Assembly: GCA_028291545.1 (NCBI GenBank)
Contig: JAQGHR010000149.1
Location: forward strand, 1 to 64,000
DNA: 64,000 nucleotides
Reading direction: 5' to 3'
Source of the DNA: Planctomycetota bacterium
GTDB lineage: Bacteria > Planctomycetota > Planctomycetia > Isosphaerales > Isosphaeraceae
This document shows positions 37,185 through 45,845 of the stretch, one piece after another (within the stretch, counting starts at the first letter, position 1; each line of letters begins with the position of its first letter). Below the pieces are notes generated by a model. The model was not told the DNA's origin. It saw only the letters and a list, made by a program, of their open reading frames with translations, and did no database searches. Made by a program: the position numbers and the translations under genes.

Positions 37185-38525
37185 ATGCCGCCCGTTTCCC
37201 TCTGGCCCGATCCCGACGCGCTCGGTCCCATCACGGACCTCTACGAGCTCACGATGATGGCCGGTTACGCCGCCTCGGGCATGGCCGAGAAGCGGGCGAC
37301 GTTCGAGCTGTTCGTGAGGCGGCTGCCCCCCGGACGGGCCTACCTCGTCTTCGCGGGGCTGGAGCAGGCTGTCGGCGACCTGCTGCGGTTGAAGTTCACC
37401 GAGGAACAGGCCGGCTATCTCGCGTCCCTGCCCGCGTTCGCTCACGTCGATCCCACCTGGTTCGAGGCCCTGCCTTACCTCCGATTTCAAGGCGACATCT
37501 GGTCCGTCCCCGAGGGCACCGTCGTCTTCCCCGGCGAGACGCTCTTGAGAGTGGAGGCCCCGCTCGCCCAGGCCCAGTGGGTCGAGACGTTCCTGATCGC
37601 GTCGCTGAATTACCCCACGTTGGTCGCGAGCAAGGCGGCTCGCATCGTCGAGGCCGCCCACGGCCGATCGTGCGTCGATTTCGGCACGCGTCGCGGGCAC
37701 GGGCCTCATGCGGGATTCCTCGCGGCGCGGGCCGCCTATCTCGCCGGGTTCGACGGCACGAGCCACGTCGAGGCGTCGCGCCTGCTCGGCATCCCTCCCG
37801 TAGGCACGATGGCCCATGCCTGGGTCCAGTCGTTCGAGACGGAGCGTGCCGCCTTCGCCGCGTTCGCTCGCGTGTTCCCGGAGAATACAACGTTGCTCGT
37901 GGACACGTACGACACGCTCGAAGGTGTTCGCCACGCGGCGGAGATCGAGCCTCCCGTCAAGGGCGTGCGCCTGGATAGCGGCGAGGTGGGCGCGCTCTCG
38001 AAGGCGGCCCGCGCCATCCTCGACGCGGCCGGACGCCGCGCTACGAAGATCTTCGCGAGCGGAGATCTCGACGAGTGGAAGATTGGTGAACTGGTACGAG
38101 TCGGCGCACCCGTGGACGCCTTCGGTGTCGGGACCGAATTGATCACGAGTCGAGACGCTCCCGCGTTGTCGATGGTTTACAAGCTTGTGGCCATCGACGG
38201 CCACGGTCGTGTGAAGCTCAGTCCCGGCAAGCGAACCTTTCCGCTGGCCAAGCAGGTGTATCGCCGGCGCGACGGGCAGGGGAGATTCGCGGGCGATCAC
38301 GTCACGCGATGGGATGAAAAGGCGGAGGGGGAAGCGCTCCTGTCGCAGGTTGTGAGCGAGGGGCAACTCGTCGGAGAATTGCTGACGCTTGCGGCGATCC
38401 GGGAGCGGTGTAGGTCGCAAGTGTCTGCTCTGCCCGGCGTGCTGCGAGGACCGGATCCGACGGGCGTCTACCCGATCTCGTACAGCGACGTGCTCGAATC
38501 CGCCGCCAAGACACTGGGGCTGTAG
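37185..38525 (+). CDS. pncB: Nicotinate phosphoribosyltransferase
   Basis: TDLYELTMMAGY; VDFGTRRGHGPHAGFLAARAAYLAGFDGTSHVEA; GTMAHAWVQSF; RLDSGEVGALSKAAR. Confidence 0.92.
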   Translation: MPPVSLWPDPDALGPITDLYELTMMAGYAASGMAEKRATFELFVRRLPPGRAYLVFAGLEQAVGDLLRLKFTEEQAGYLASLPAFAHVDPTWFEALPYLRFQGDIWSVPEGTVVFPGETLLRVEAPLAQAQWVETFLIASLNYPTLVASKAARIVEAAHGRSCVDFGTRRGHGPHAGFLAARAAYLAGFDGTSHVEASRLLGIPPVGTMAHAWVQSFETERAAFAAFARVFPENTTLLVDTYDTLEGVRHAAEIEPPVKGVRLDSGEVGALSKAARAILDAAGRRATKIFASGDLDEWKIGELVRVGAPVDAFGVGTELITSRDAPALSMVYKLVAIDGHGRVKLSPGKRTFPLAKQVYRRRDGQGRFAGDHVTRWDEKAEGEALLSQVVSEGQLVGELLTLAAIRERCRSQVSALPGVLRGPDPTGVYPISYSDVLESAAKTLGL

Positions 38526-38548
38526 GGCGGCAACCAGGAGAATTGTCT

Positions 38549-38580
38549 GGTCCCCTGTCCCCACCGGGGGAGAGGGGACC
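38549..38580. repeat. Hairpin downstream of the pncB-like gene (terminator-like, no T tract)
   Basis: GGTCCCCT...AGGGGACC outer stem with inner TCCCC-ACCG-GGGGA. Confidence 0.55.
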
Positions 38581-38673
38581 GGAAGAGGACTGAGCTTTAC
38601 ACCAACACGCCTCCCGATTACCATCCCGCCGCTTCGTGCCGTCAAGGATCGAGCGAATCGGAGGCCGCAAGAC

Positions 38674-39420
38674 GTGGCCAAGATCATCAGCGTAGCCAAT
38701 CAGAAAGGCGGCGTGGGCAAAACCACCACCGCCATCAATATTGCCGCCGGGCTGGCCAAGGCCGGCAGGACGGCGCTGGTGCTCGACGTCGATCCCCAGT
38801 GCAACGCCACGAGCGGGCTGGGCGTCGAGCCCGCGCAGAGGCATCCTCTGCTCGCGGGGAAACCGCTCGTCGAATCGATCGTCGAGACAAGCCAGCCCAG
38901 GCTCAGCGTCCTGCCCGGGTCGCAGAGCCTGGCGGATGCCGATGCATTGTCGGCCGCGAACCGGCAACGGGCCTCGGCGCTGCGGCAGCAACTGAATAAC
39001 GAGCTGTCCCACTTCGATTTCGTCTTCATCGATTGCCCGCCGTCGCTCGGCCAGTTGACGCGGGCGGCGCTGGGGGCCTCGGCCGAGATCTACATCCCGA
39101 TCCAGTGCGAGTACTTCGCGATGGAGGGGCTGTCGCAGATCATCGAACTCGCGCGGCAGACGAAGGCGCGCGACAACAACCGGCTGGAGATCGGCGGGAT
39201 CGTGCTGACGATGTACGACCCGGCGCTGGAGCTGGCGAACGAGGTCGCGGGCGAGGTGCGGGAATACTTCGACGAGGCCGTCTTCGAGAGCATGATCCCG
39301 CGCGACGTCGCCATCAGTGAGTCGCCCAGCCATGGGCTGAGCGTCCTGGAATACGCGCCCCGAGCCCGGGGCGCTCGGGCCTATGCCGAACTCGTCATGG
39401 AGGTCATCGACCGTGAATAA
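38674..39420 (+). CDS. parA: Chromosome partitioning ATPase ParA
   Basis: AKIISVANQKGGVGKTTTAINIAAGLA; DVDPQCNATSGLG; FIDCPPSLGQLT; GTG start. Confidence 0.95.
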   Translation: MAKIISVANQKGGVGKTTTAINIAAGLAKAGRTALVLDVDPQCNATSGLGVEPAQRHPLLAGKPLVESIVETSQPRLSVLPGSQSLADADALSAANRQRASALRQQLNNELSHFDFVFIDCPPSLGQLTRAALGASAEIYIPIQCEYFAMEGLSQIIELARQTKARDNNRLEIGGIVLTMYDPALELANEVAGEVREYFDEAVFESMIPRDVAISESPSHGLSVLEYAPRARGARAYAELVMEVIDRE

Positions 39421-40309
39421 GAAGCGCCTGGGACGCGGCCTGTCTTCGCTGCTGGGTTCCGAGCTGGGCGGGTTCGAGCCGTCCGCGCTGGACTCGGCCG
39501 ACCTGCTCCACATCGCCGTCGATCAGATCGATCCCAATCCCTTCCAGCCTCGTCGCGAGTTCGATCCCGCCGAGCTGGCCGCCCTCGCCGACTCGCTCCG
39601 CCAGCACGGGATGCTCCAGCCCGTCCTCGTCCGGACCCACGGCGAGCGCTACCAGCTCATCGCCGGGGAACGCCGATTACGCGCCGCAGTCGAAGCGCGC
39701 CTGCACGACATCCCCGCGAGGGTGATGGAGCTGGACGATCAGAGGATCAGCGAGCTGGCGATGGTGGAGAACCTCCAGCGCGAGGATCTGAACGCGCTGG
39801 ACAAGGCGACCGCCTTCCGCGGCTACCTCGACGCCTACGGCGGCACCCAGGAAGAGCTTGCCGGACGCCTCGGGCTGGATCGCTCGACCGTGACCAACCT
39901 GATGCGGCTCCTCGACCTCCCCGCCGAGGTTCAGGAGGCCGTCCGCAACAAGAAGATCACCCAGGGGCACGCCCGCGCCTTGCTCGGCCTGGACGATTCC
40001 GCCGCACAGCTCGCCGCGTGCGGGCGGATCATCGCCGAGAACCTGTCCGTCCGCCAGACCGAGGCCCTGGTCCAGACCGGCGAGCCGACCCCGTCGAAAA
40101 CCCGGATTCGCAAGGACCCCGCCCACACCGACGCGACCCCGTCCGGCGGCAAGGCCCCTCACGTCCTCGAGCTCGAAGGCTCGCTCCGCCAACGTTTCGG
40201 CACGCCCGTTTTGATCCGCGTCAAGGCCCGGGATCGCGGCCAGATCGTGATCGACTTCAACACCCGTGAAGAGTTTGAACGGGTCTCGCATATGATTCAA
40301 GGGCTTTAA
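39413..40309 (+). CDS. parB: Chromosome partitioning protein ParB
   Basis: KKRLGRGLSSLLG; IDPNPFQPRREFDPAELAALADSLRQHGMLQPVLVR; YQLIAGERRLRAA; VMVENLQREDLNALDKA-type region; GTG start overlaps parA stop. Confidence 0.95.
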   Translation: MNKKRLGRGLSSLLGSELGGFEPSALDSADLLHIAVDQIDPNPFQPRREFDPAELAALADSLRQHGMLQPVLVRTHGERYQLIAGERRLRAAVEARLHDIPARVMELDDQRISELAMVENLQREDLNALDKATAFRGYLDAYGGTQEELAGRLGLDRSTVTNLMRLLDLPAEVQEAVRNKKITQGHARALLGLDDSAAQLAACGRIIAENLSVRQTEALVQTGEPTPSKTRIRKDPAHTDATPSGGKAPHVLELEGSLRQRFGTPVLIRVKARDRGQIVIDFNTREEFERVSHMIQGL

Positions 40310-40327
40310 ATTAGTCAGATGGAATTG

Positions 40328-40390
40328 ATGGATTCGAGATCTGAGATTCGAGAGTGCGCCCCGATCTCGAATCTCGCATCTCGAATCCAT
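40328..40390. repeat. Inverted repeat, 26-bp arms, 11-nt loop, downstream of parB (family 2)
   Basis: ATGGATTCGAGATCTGAGATTCGAGA (40328-40353) vs TCTCGAATCTCGCATCTCGAATCCAT (40365-40390), two mismatches. Confidence 0.9.
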
Positions 40391-40602
40391 GAGTCTAAGC
40401 GCTTCCCATTTTTGGCACGGGTTCTTGGCGAACGAGAACCCAGCTTCCTCGCGCCTCCGAGGCGTGTCGGAAGCACGGCGTCGCAAGTCGAGCGTGTCAG
40501 TCCCGTAGCGATGCGGGACCCGGTTCTTCCGGGTGACGGCACCGCGATTGCCTTGAGCGATCTGGTCTGGCTCGCTCGCGATCCGCCCTGAAGTCTACCT
40601 CG

Positions 40603-41307
40603 ATGATGAGATCTCGAATGCGACACACCTCGGCGGTCTCCGCCGGTCCCGCGACCACGGCTTTATGGCAGGTTGCCTCCGACCCATCGCGGGCGGCGGC
40701 ACTTCACGGGTTGGTCGGCGAGTTCTGCCACTTGCTCAGGAACCGTCTCAACAGCCTTCAGATGGGGCTGTACCTGGCCCGCCACGGTTGTGATTCGGCG
40801 ACGCGGGACGCGGGAGTCTGGGACGAGCTGGACGGTCACTATCGGGCGGCCGAGAAGGTCGTGGACCTCTTTCAGATCATCTGCCGGCCGATGACGTTGA
40901 CTCGAATCCCGGTCGGGCTCGGGCTGGTCCTGAACGAGTTCTCCTCTCGATGGGCGCCGAGATTCGCCGGTCGCAACACGGCCCTCGTCGTGGATCTCGC
41001 CGACGCGGACGGGCCGTCGTGCCTCGATCCCAGCCGCCTGGCGATCGGGCTGGACGCGCTGGCGTCGTGGAGGATCGATCGCGCCCAGCCGGGCAGGACG
41101 ATCCATCTGCGAGGCTGGGTGGAGCAGGGGAGATCTCGCCTCGAATGGAGCGAGGCCGACTCCCTCCCCGACGATGGCGGCGCGTTGCCGCTCGCGGCCC
41201 TGGCTCGCGTGGCGTCGGCTCATGGCGGGTCGATCAGCGAGGAGACCCGCGACGGCTGGAGCGTACGCCTGGACTGGCCCCATGGCGTCTCGCTCGTCTC
41301 GGCTTGA
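40603..41307 (+). CDS. Histidine kinase DHp-like / phosphotransferase-like protein
   Basis: H-box-like GLVGEFCHLLRNRLNSLQMGLYLAR; degenerate ATPase-like LPLAALARVASAHGGSISEETRDGWSVRLDWP. Confidence 0.55.
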   Translation: MMRSRMRHTSAVSAGPATTALWQVASDPSRAAALHGLVGEFCHLLRNRLNSLQMGLYLARHGCDSATRDAGVWDELDGHYRAAEKVVDLFQIICRPMTLTRIPVGLGLVLNEFSSRWAPRFAGRNTALVVDLADADGPSCLDPSRLAIGLDALASWRIDRAQPGRTIHLRGWVEQGRSRLEWSEADSLPDDGGALPLAALARVASAHGGSISEETRDGWSVRLDWPHGVSLVSA

Positions 41308-41357
41308 CCCGAGGCCCCGGTCCCCCTTAGGATGCATCGGCCTGATCGTCATCGGTT

Positions 41358-41431
41358 CGGGGCGTAGCGCAGCCTGGTAGCGCGCCTGCCTTGGGAGCAG
41401 GAGGTCGTGGGTTCGAATCCCGCCGCCCCGA
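41358..41431 (+). tRNA. tRNA-Pro (anticodon TGG)
   Basis: Cloverleaf: cggggcg/cgccccg, anticodon stem cctgc/gcagg with loop CTTGGGA, T arm gtgggTTCGAATcccgc. Confidence 0.97.
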
Positions 41432-41449
41432 TTTGATCCGACAAGTGGC

Positions 41450-42181
41450 TCAGTACGAATCCCGCGTTCCACGTGAAACCTGGCCCGCTGAAATCGGCTT
41501 GTTTCCCAGTCGGACGTTCAACTCGTCAAGGATCTCGGCCGTCTTGCTGGCGCCGATGCGATCGCAGCCCAGCCCGGCGACCGCGAGGGCCGCGTTCAGC
41601 GTGCGGATGCCTCCGGCGGCCTTGAGCTTGACGTGAGGAGGCGCGACGTCGCGCATCAGCTTCAGGTCCTCGTGGATGGCGCCGCCGGTGCCGTAACCGG
41701 TGGAGGTCTTGGCGTAATCGGCGCTGACTTCGCCGCAGATCTTGCAGAGGCGGGAGATCGCCGCGGGGCTGAGGAAGCAATTCTCGAAGATGACCTTCAC
41801 GATCGCCTTGCGGGCGTGCGCCGCCTCCACGATGGCCCCGATCTCCTCACGGACGGGCTGCCAGGTCTCGCCCAGCACCCAGCCGATGTTGACGACCATG
41901 TCGAGTTCGGTCGCCCCGTCATCCATCGCCCGTTCGGCCTCGAATAGCTTGACCACCGTGGCATTGGCGCCGTGCGGAAAGCCCACGGTCGTGCCGACGG
42001 CCACGCCCGTCCCGTCGAGGATCGTCGCGGCGAGCTTCACGGCGTGTGGCTTGACGCAGACGCTCGCGACGCGGTAGGTCGCGGCAAGCCGGCAGCCTTC
42101 CTCCAGCTCGGCGTCGGTCAGGGTCGGGCCCAGCAGCGAGTGGTCTATGCGTTTGGCGAGGAATTCGTACGTCAACTGCAT
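41450..42181 (-). CDS. deoC: Deoxyribose-phosphate aldolase
   Basis: RIDHSLLGPTLTDAELEEGCRLA; SVCVKPHAV; TVGFPHGANATVVKLFEAERA; YAKTSTGYGTGGA; VKLKAAGGIRT. Confidence 0.95.
   Translation of the reverse strand: MQLTYEFLAKRIDHSLLGPTLTDAELEEGCRLAATYRVASVCVKPHAVKLAATILDGTGVAVGTTVGFPHGANATVVKLFEAERAMDDGATELDMVVNIGWVLGETWQPVREEIGAIVEAAHARKAIVKVIFENCFLSPAAISRLCKICGEVSADYAKTSTGYGTGGAIHEDLKLMRDVAPPHVKLKAAGGIRTLNAALAVAGLGCDRIGASKTAEILDELNVRLGNKPISAGQVSRGTRDSY
41466..41479. promoter_or_regulatory. parS-like site 3
   Basis: GTTCCACGTGAAAC within the 3' end of deoC. Confidence 0.85.
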
Positions 42182-42322
42182 CAGCGTGACCTCGGCATGA
42201 ATCGCATGATGGGATGAACGAGACTGGCAACCGATTGTGACGAACGTCTATCGCCCCGGCAAGATCAGCCCGCGACCGGCTCTCCCGGCCGCGATCGGGC
42301 GAGCCGGTCGCATTCGAATCAG

Positions 42323-43681
42323 TCAATGGTTGATATTGAGCAGTTGCGGATGGGAGACCCGAGGCGCGATCACCGGCGGCCGTTTCGCCGACAGGTTCGG
42401 GCGGAATACCATGAGGAGGACGAGCGGGAGATACATGAGGACGAGCGTGCCCCCCTCGACCAGGTACCAGAACTGGCTGGCGACGAGCAGGGCTGCCGAG
42501 AGCGCGATCAGCTCGCCGAGGTTCTTGTCGCCCGGCCAGGCCGCCGTGGCCAGCGAGAGCGCGAGATAGGCGATCAGGACCGGCAGGCGATAGCTCGGGT
42601 CGATCCGGGTCCAGAACGAGCCGGTGGAGGGTGCCTCGACTCCCGGGTGGAGCCCGACCTCCGCGAGGCTCCTGGCCCCGAGCTCTCGCCCCCAGACGGT
42701 GAGCTCCGGGAGATTCCACGCCACCGCGCCGCAGATCGCCAGGGTGAGGATCGCCGCCGCCGAGAACCGGCCGATCCCTCGTCCCCAGAAGAAGCCGGCC
42801 CACAGCGGCAGGAGCCCGATTGCGGCGGGCATCCAGCCGACGGCCAGGCCCAGGCACAAGCCCGCCAGCGCGGGGCGTCGATACGCCAGGACCGCCGCCA
42901 CAATCAAGGCCGCCGGCACGAGCTGGCCACCGTCGACCAGCGCGATCCGGGTATAGGGCAAGATGAGGTAACACGTCGCGACGGCCATCCCCGCGATCGG
43001 CCTCTCGAAATGTTTCCAGCCGACGGCCATGAGCCCGAAGACCAGCCCCAGGTGCGCCAGGCCGGCGACGACCCGGGCGACGATCACCTGCGGGGGCTTC
43101 CGTTTCAGCGCGGTGGGCAGGGGGGTCTGGTCGAGCACCTGCTTGACGGTCGCCGCGCCGGCGGCGGCTTCCGGGGACTTCGGTTCGCCCGCTTCATTCG
43201 GCTTGGCCCGAGGATCGGCCGGGTTCCGGGCCGAGCCCTGATCGGTCGGCAGGCTCACGGTCTCCATCAGCAACAAACCCAGCATCCCGACCGACAGGCA
43301 CGCCAGCCCCGAGAAGGTGAGGTTCGGCTCCAGGTGCGGTCTGCGCGTCAGGCCCAGGTCCACCAGGCAGCGGATCAGCCAGAGGCCCGACCCGATGAAC
43401 AGCCAGGCGAAGGCCCCCCACGGCTGCGACGTCCCCCCGCCCACCAGGCGCATCAACCCGGGCACCGGCGCGAACAGCAAGACCAGATCCAGGTTCCGGA
43501 TACTCCAGAACCGGCTGAACTTGAAGAACAGCGTCAGGCAACCCAGCACCGCCAAGAACAACCAGACCTCCGGCCCGATGCCAAGGTCGGCGACCAGCGA
43601 TCCACTCACGATGCACTTCCTACCCGCGGAATTGGTCGGATCGGCAAGACGAGGGGACGGGGAAAACGTGAATCTCCGCAC
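42323..43681 (-). CDS. Multi-pass membrane protein of unknown function
   Basis: Long hydrophobic ORF with multiple TM segments; start uncertain. Confidence 0.65.
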   Translation of the reverse strand: MRRFTFSPSPRLADPTNSAGRKCIVSGSLVADLGIGPEVWLFLAVLGCLTLFFKFSRFWSIRNLDLVLLFAPVPGLMRLVGGGTSQPWGAFAWLFIGSGLWLIRCLVDLGLTRRPHLEPNLTFSGLACLSVGMLGLLLMETVSLPTDQGSARNPADPRAKPNEAGEPKSPEAAAGAATVKQVLDQTPLPTALKRKPPQVIVARVVAGLAHLGLVFGLMAVGWKHFERPIAGMAVATCYLILPYTRIALVDGGQLVPAALIVAAVLAYRRPALAGLCLGLAVGWMPAAIGLLPLWAGFFWGRGIGRFSAAAILTLAICGAVAWNLPELTVWGRELGARSLAEVGLHPGVEAPSTGSFWTRIDPSYRLPVLIAYLALSLATAAWPGDKNLGELIALSAALLVASQFWYLVEGGTLVLMYLPLVLLMVFRPNLSAKRPPVIAPRVSHPQLLNINH

Positions 43682-43847
43682 CGAACACGCATCTTACGAC
43701 GGGGCCGCGCGGAATCGCAAGCGCAGTGTGGCCCAGCGGAGGGTGATCCCAGGCTGCGTCAGGGCCATTGTGACTGAGGTCCGTACGCGCGGTGACCTGA
43801 GGGGGATGGGTCGCAAGAGAGGGTGCCCCTATCCGGAGAAAACCGCG

Positions 43848-44576
43848 TTAGTCCGTCTCGAACGGTGGCGGCTCGCCGTCGATCTGGGCCAGGGCATTCC
43901 GGGCGGCGCGTTGCTCGGCATCCTTCTTGTTCGGGCCCCAAGCGGCGGCGAAGCGGCGTCCGGCGATCGAGGCGGCGATCTTGAAGCACTTGGAGTGATC
44001 GGGCCCTTTCTCGTCGAGCATGAGGTACGACGGCGTGGCCCCGAACTTCCTCTGGGCGGCTTGCTGGAGCGTGCTCTTGAAATTCACGCCCGAATGGCCG
44101 CCGGCCGTATCGTCGATCTCCGGCCCGATGTGCTCAAGGATGAACCGGCGGGCCGCCGCCATCCCGCCGTCGAGATAGATCGCGCCGACGAGGCTCTCGA
44201 ACAGGTTGGCCAGCACCGAATCGGGCGTCTTCTCCTGACCGCCCATCCCCTTGCCGGTGATCAGGAACTCCTCGAACCCGAGCATCCGGGAGATCTTGGC
44301 GCAGGTGCGACGGGAGACGACGACGGACTTGATCCGTGTCATGTCGCCTTCCTGATACTCGGGGAATTCCAGGTAGAGCGTCTCGCAGACGACCGCGCCC
44401 AGGATCGCGTCCCCGAGGAATTCCAGCCGTTCGTTCGACTCTCCCCGGCTGTCCGCGCCGGAGGAGTGCGTGAGGGCCTCGCGCAGCTGGTTCAGGTCCC
44501 GGAATTCGTAGCCGAGCACGCGCTGGCAGTGGTCCAGCAGGTCGAGATCGTCGCGGGTCAGACGGGGATCGGGCAT
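43848..44576 (-). CDS. rnc: Ribonuclease III
   Basis: ALTHSSGADSRGESNERLEFLGDAILGAVVCETLY; NLFESLVGAIYLDGG; dsRBD-like FKSTLQQAAQRKFGATPSYLMLDEKGPDHSKCFKIAASI. Confidence 0.96.
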   Translation of the reverse strand: MPDPRLTRDDLDLLDHCQRVLGYEFRDLNQLREALTHSSGADSRGESNERLEFLGDAILGAVVCETLYLEFPEYQEGDMTRIKSVVVSRRTCAKISRMLGFEEFLITGKGMGGQEKTPDSVLANLFESLVGAIYLDGGMAAARRFILEHIGPEIDDTAGGHSGVNFKSTLQQAAQRKFGATPSYLMLDEKGPDHSKCFKIAASIAGRRFAAAWGPNKKDAEQRAARNALAQIDGEPPPFETD

Positions 44577-44751
44577 GGTCGCGCCGGAAGGTCGAAATGA
44601 GTGTGAAGCTCGCCTTTCGAGGCTATCGCTCTCACCCTGATATGTCAACCAACGTTGCTTGTCGCGGTTTGACCTGATACCCGGTTCCGAGGTACGATGA
44701 TCGTTCCGGAATCCTCTGAATCTCCGCCCTATCGGCACGAGGGTCGCCGCC

Positions 44752-45321
44752 GTGGTCCCCGCCAAAGATTTCAAGCGGAGGATGGTCGTCGAGATCGACG
44801 GCGCCCCGCACATGATCGAACACATCCAGGTGCAGACCCCGTCGGCTCGGGGGGCGGCCACGCTCTACAAGATCAAGGCCCGGAACCTGAAGACCCGCAA
44901 CCGGGTCGAGAAGACCTACAAGGGCACCGATAGCCTCTCGGAGTCCAGCTTCGAGCGCCGTCCGATCCAGTTCCTCTATCGCGATTCGGACGGCTACCAT
45001 TTCATGGATTCGGCCGACTTCAACCAGTTCTCGCTCGTGCCGGAGGATCTGGAAGATCAGGCTCCGTACATGACCGAGAACATGGAAGGCCTCGACGCGC
45101 TGGTGGTGAACGACGAGGTGATCGGCATCGAGATCCCGGACACCGTCGACCTGCCCATCACCGAGACCGCGCCCGGTGTCCGCGGCAACTCCGCCACCGG
45201 CCGCACCAAGCCAGCCACGCTCGCTACCGGCGTGATCGTCCAGGTGCCCGAGCACCTTGATCAGGGCGTCGTCGTGAGGGTCGATACGAGGACGGGAGAA
45301 TACCTGGGACGGGCGAATTGA
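44752..45321 (+). CDS. yeiP: Elongation factor P paralogue, EfpL/YeiP-type
   Basis: IQVQTPSARGAATLYKIKARNLKTRNRVEKTYKG; DLPITETAPGVRGNSATGRTKPATLATGVIVQVPEHL. Confidence 0.85.
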   Translation: MVPAKDFKRRMVVEIDGAPHMIEHIQVQTPSARGAATLYKIKARNLKTRNRVEKTYKGTDSLSESSFERRPIQFLYRDSDGYHFMDSADFNQFSLVPEDLEDQAPYMTENMEGLDALVVNDEVIGIEIPDTVDLPITETAPGVRGNSATGRTKPATLATGVIVQVPEHLDQGVVVRVDTRTGEYLGRAN

Positions 45322-45442
45322 GGGGAATGTTGGGATTCGGGAGGAATGTCCTCGGTTCTCTCGAATTTCGAATCGCGAGTCTCGAATAGTGGGATGGATC
45401 GCGTGCGAAACCGCTCCCATTCTCCCGTCGAGAGCCCGACCC

Positions 45443-45787
45443 ATGGACCACAACTTCGTCACGACCACCTTCGAATTGCCCGGCGTCCGCGTGGCGAAAA
45501 CGCTGGGTGTGGTCCGGGGGATCATCGTCCGGTCGCGAGGTGCGGTCGGCAACATCGGCGCGGCGTTCCAGCAGTTCTTCGGCGGTAACATCTCGATCTA
45601 CACGAGCATGTGCGAACGCGCCCGCGCCGATGCCTATGACCTGATGATCCAGCACGCCGAGGAGCAGGGGGCCAACGCCATCGTCGGCGTCCGGTTCGAT
45701 GCCACCGAGATCGCCCCGGGCGTGACCGAAGTGCTCTGTTACGGCACGGCCGTGCAGATCGTCCCCGGCGGCCGCGAGTCGTATTGA
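45443..45787 (+). CDS. YbjQ/UPF0145 family protein
   Basis: GVVRGIIVRSRGAVGNIGAAFQQFFGGNISIYTSMCERARADAYDLMIQHAEEQGANAIVGVRFDATEI. Confidence 0.9.
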   Translation: MDHNFVTTTFELPGVRVAKTLGVVRGIIVRSRGAVGNIGAAFQQFFGGNISIYTSMCERARADAYDLMIQHAEEQGANAIVGVRFDATEIAPGVTEVLCYGTAVQIVPGGRESY

Positions 45788-45845
45788 ACGCCGGGACCGC
45801 GTATCCTGTCGCTGGAGTCGTCGACCGGTACGCGGGGGTCCTGCC

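Noticed and set aside
35940-38699. 919-aa minus-strand ORF
   Set aside because: Antisense to the GT39-like and pncB genes, low-complexity Arg/Gly/Pro-rich composition; a typical high-GC spurious ORF.
42326-43777. 483-aa plus-strand ORF
   Set aside because: Gln/Arg/Asp-rich shadow of the hydrophobic membrane protein on the other strand.
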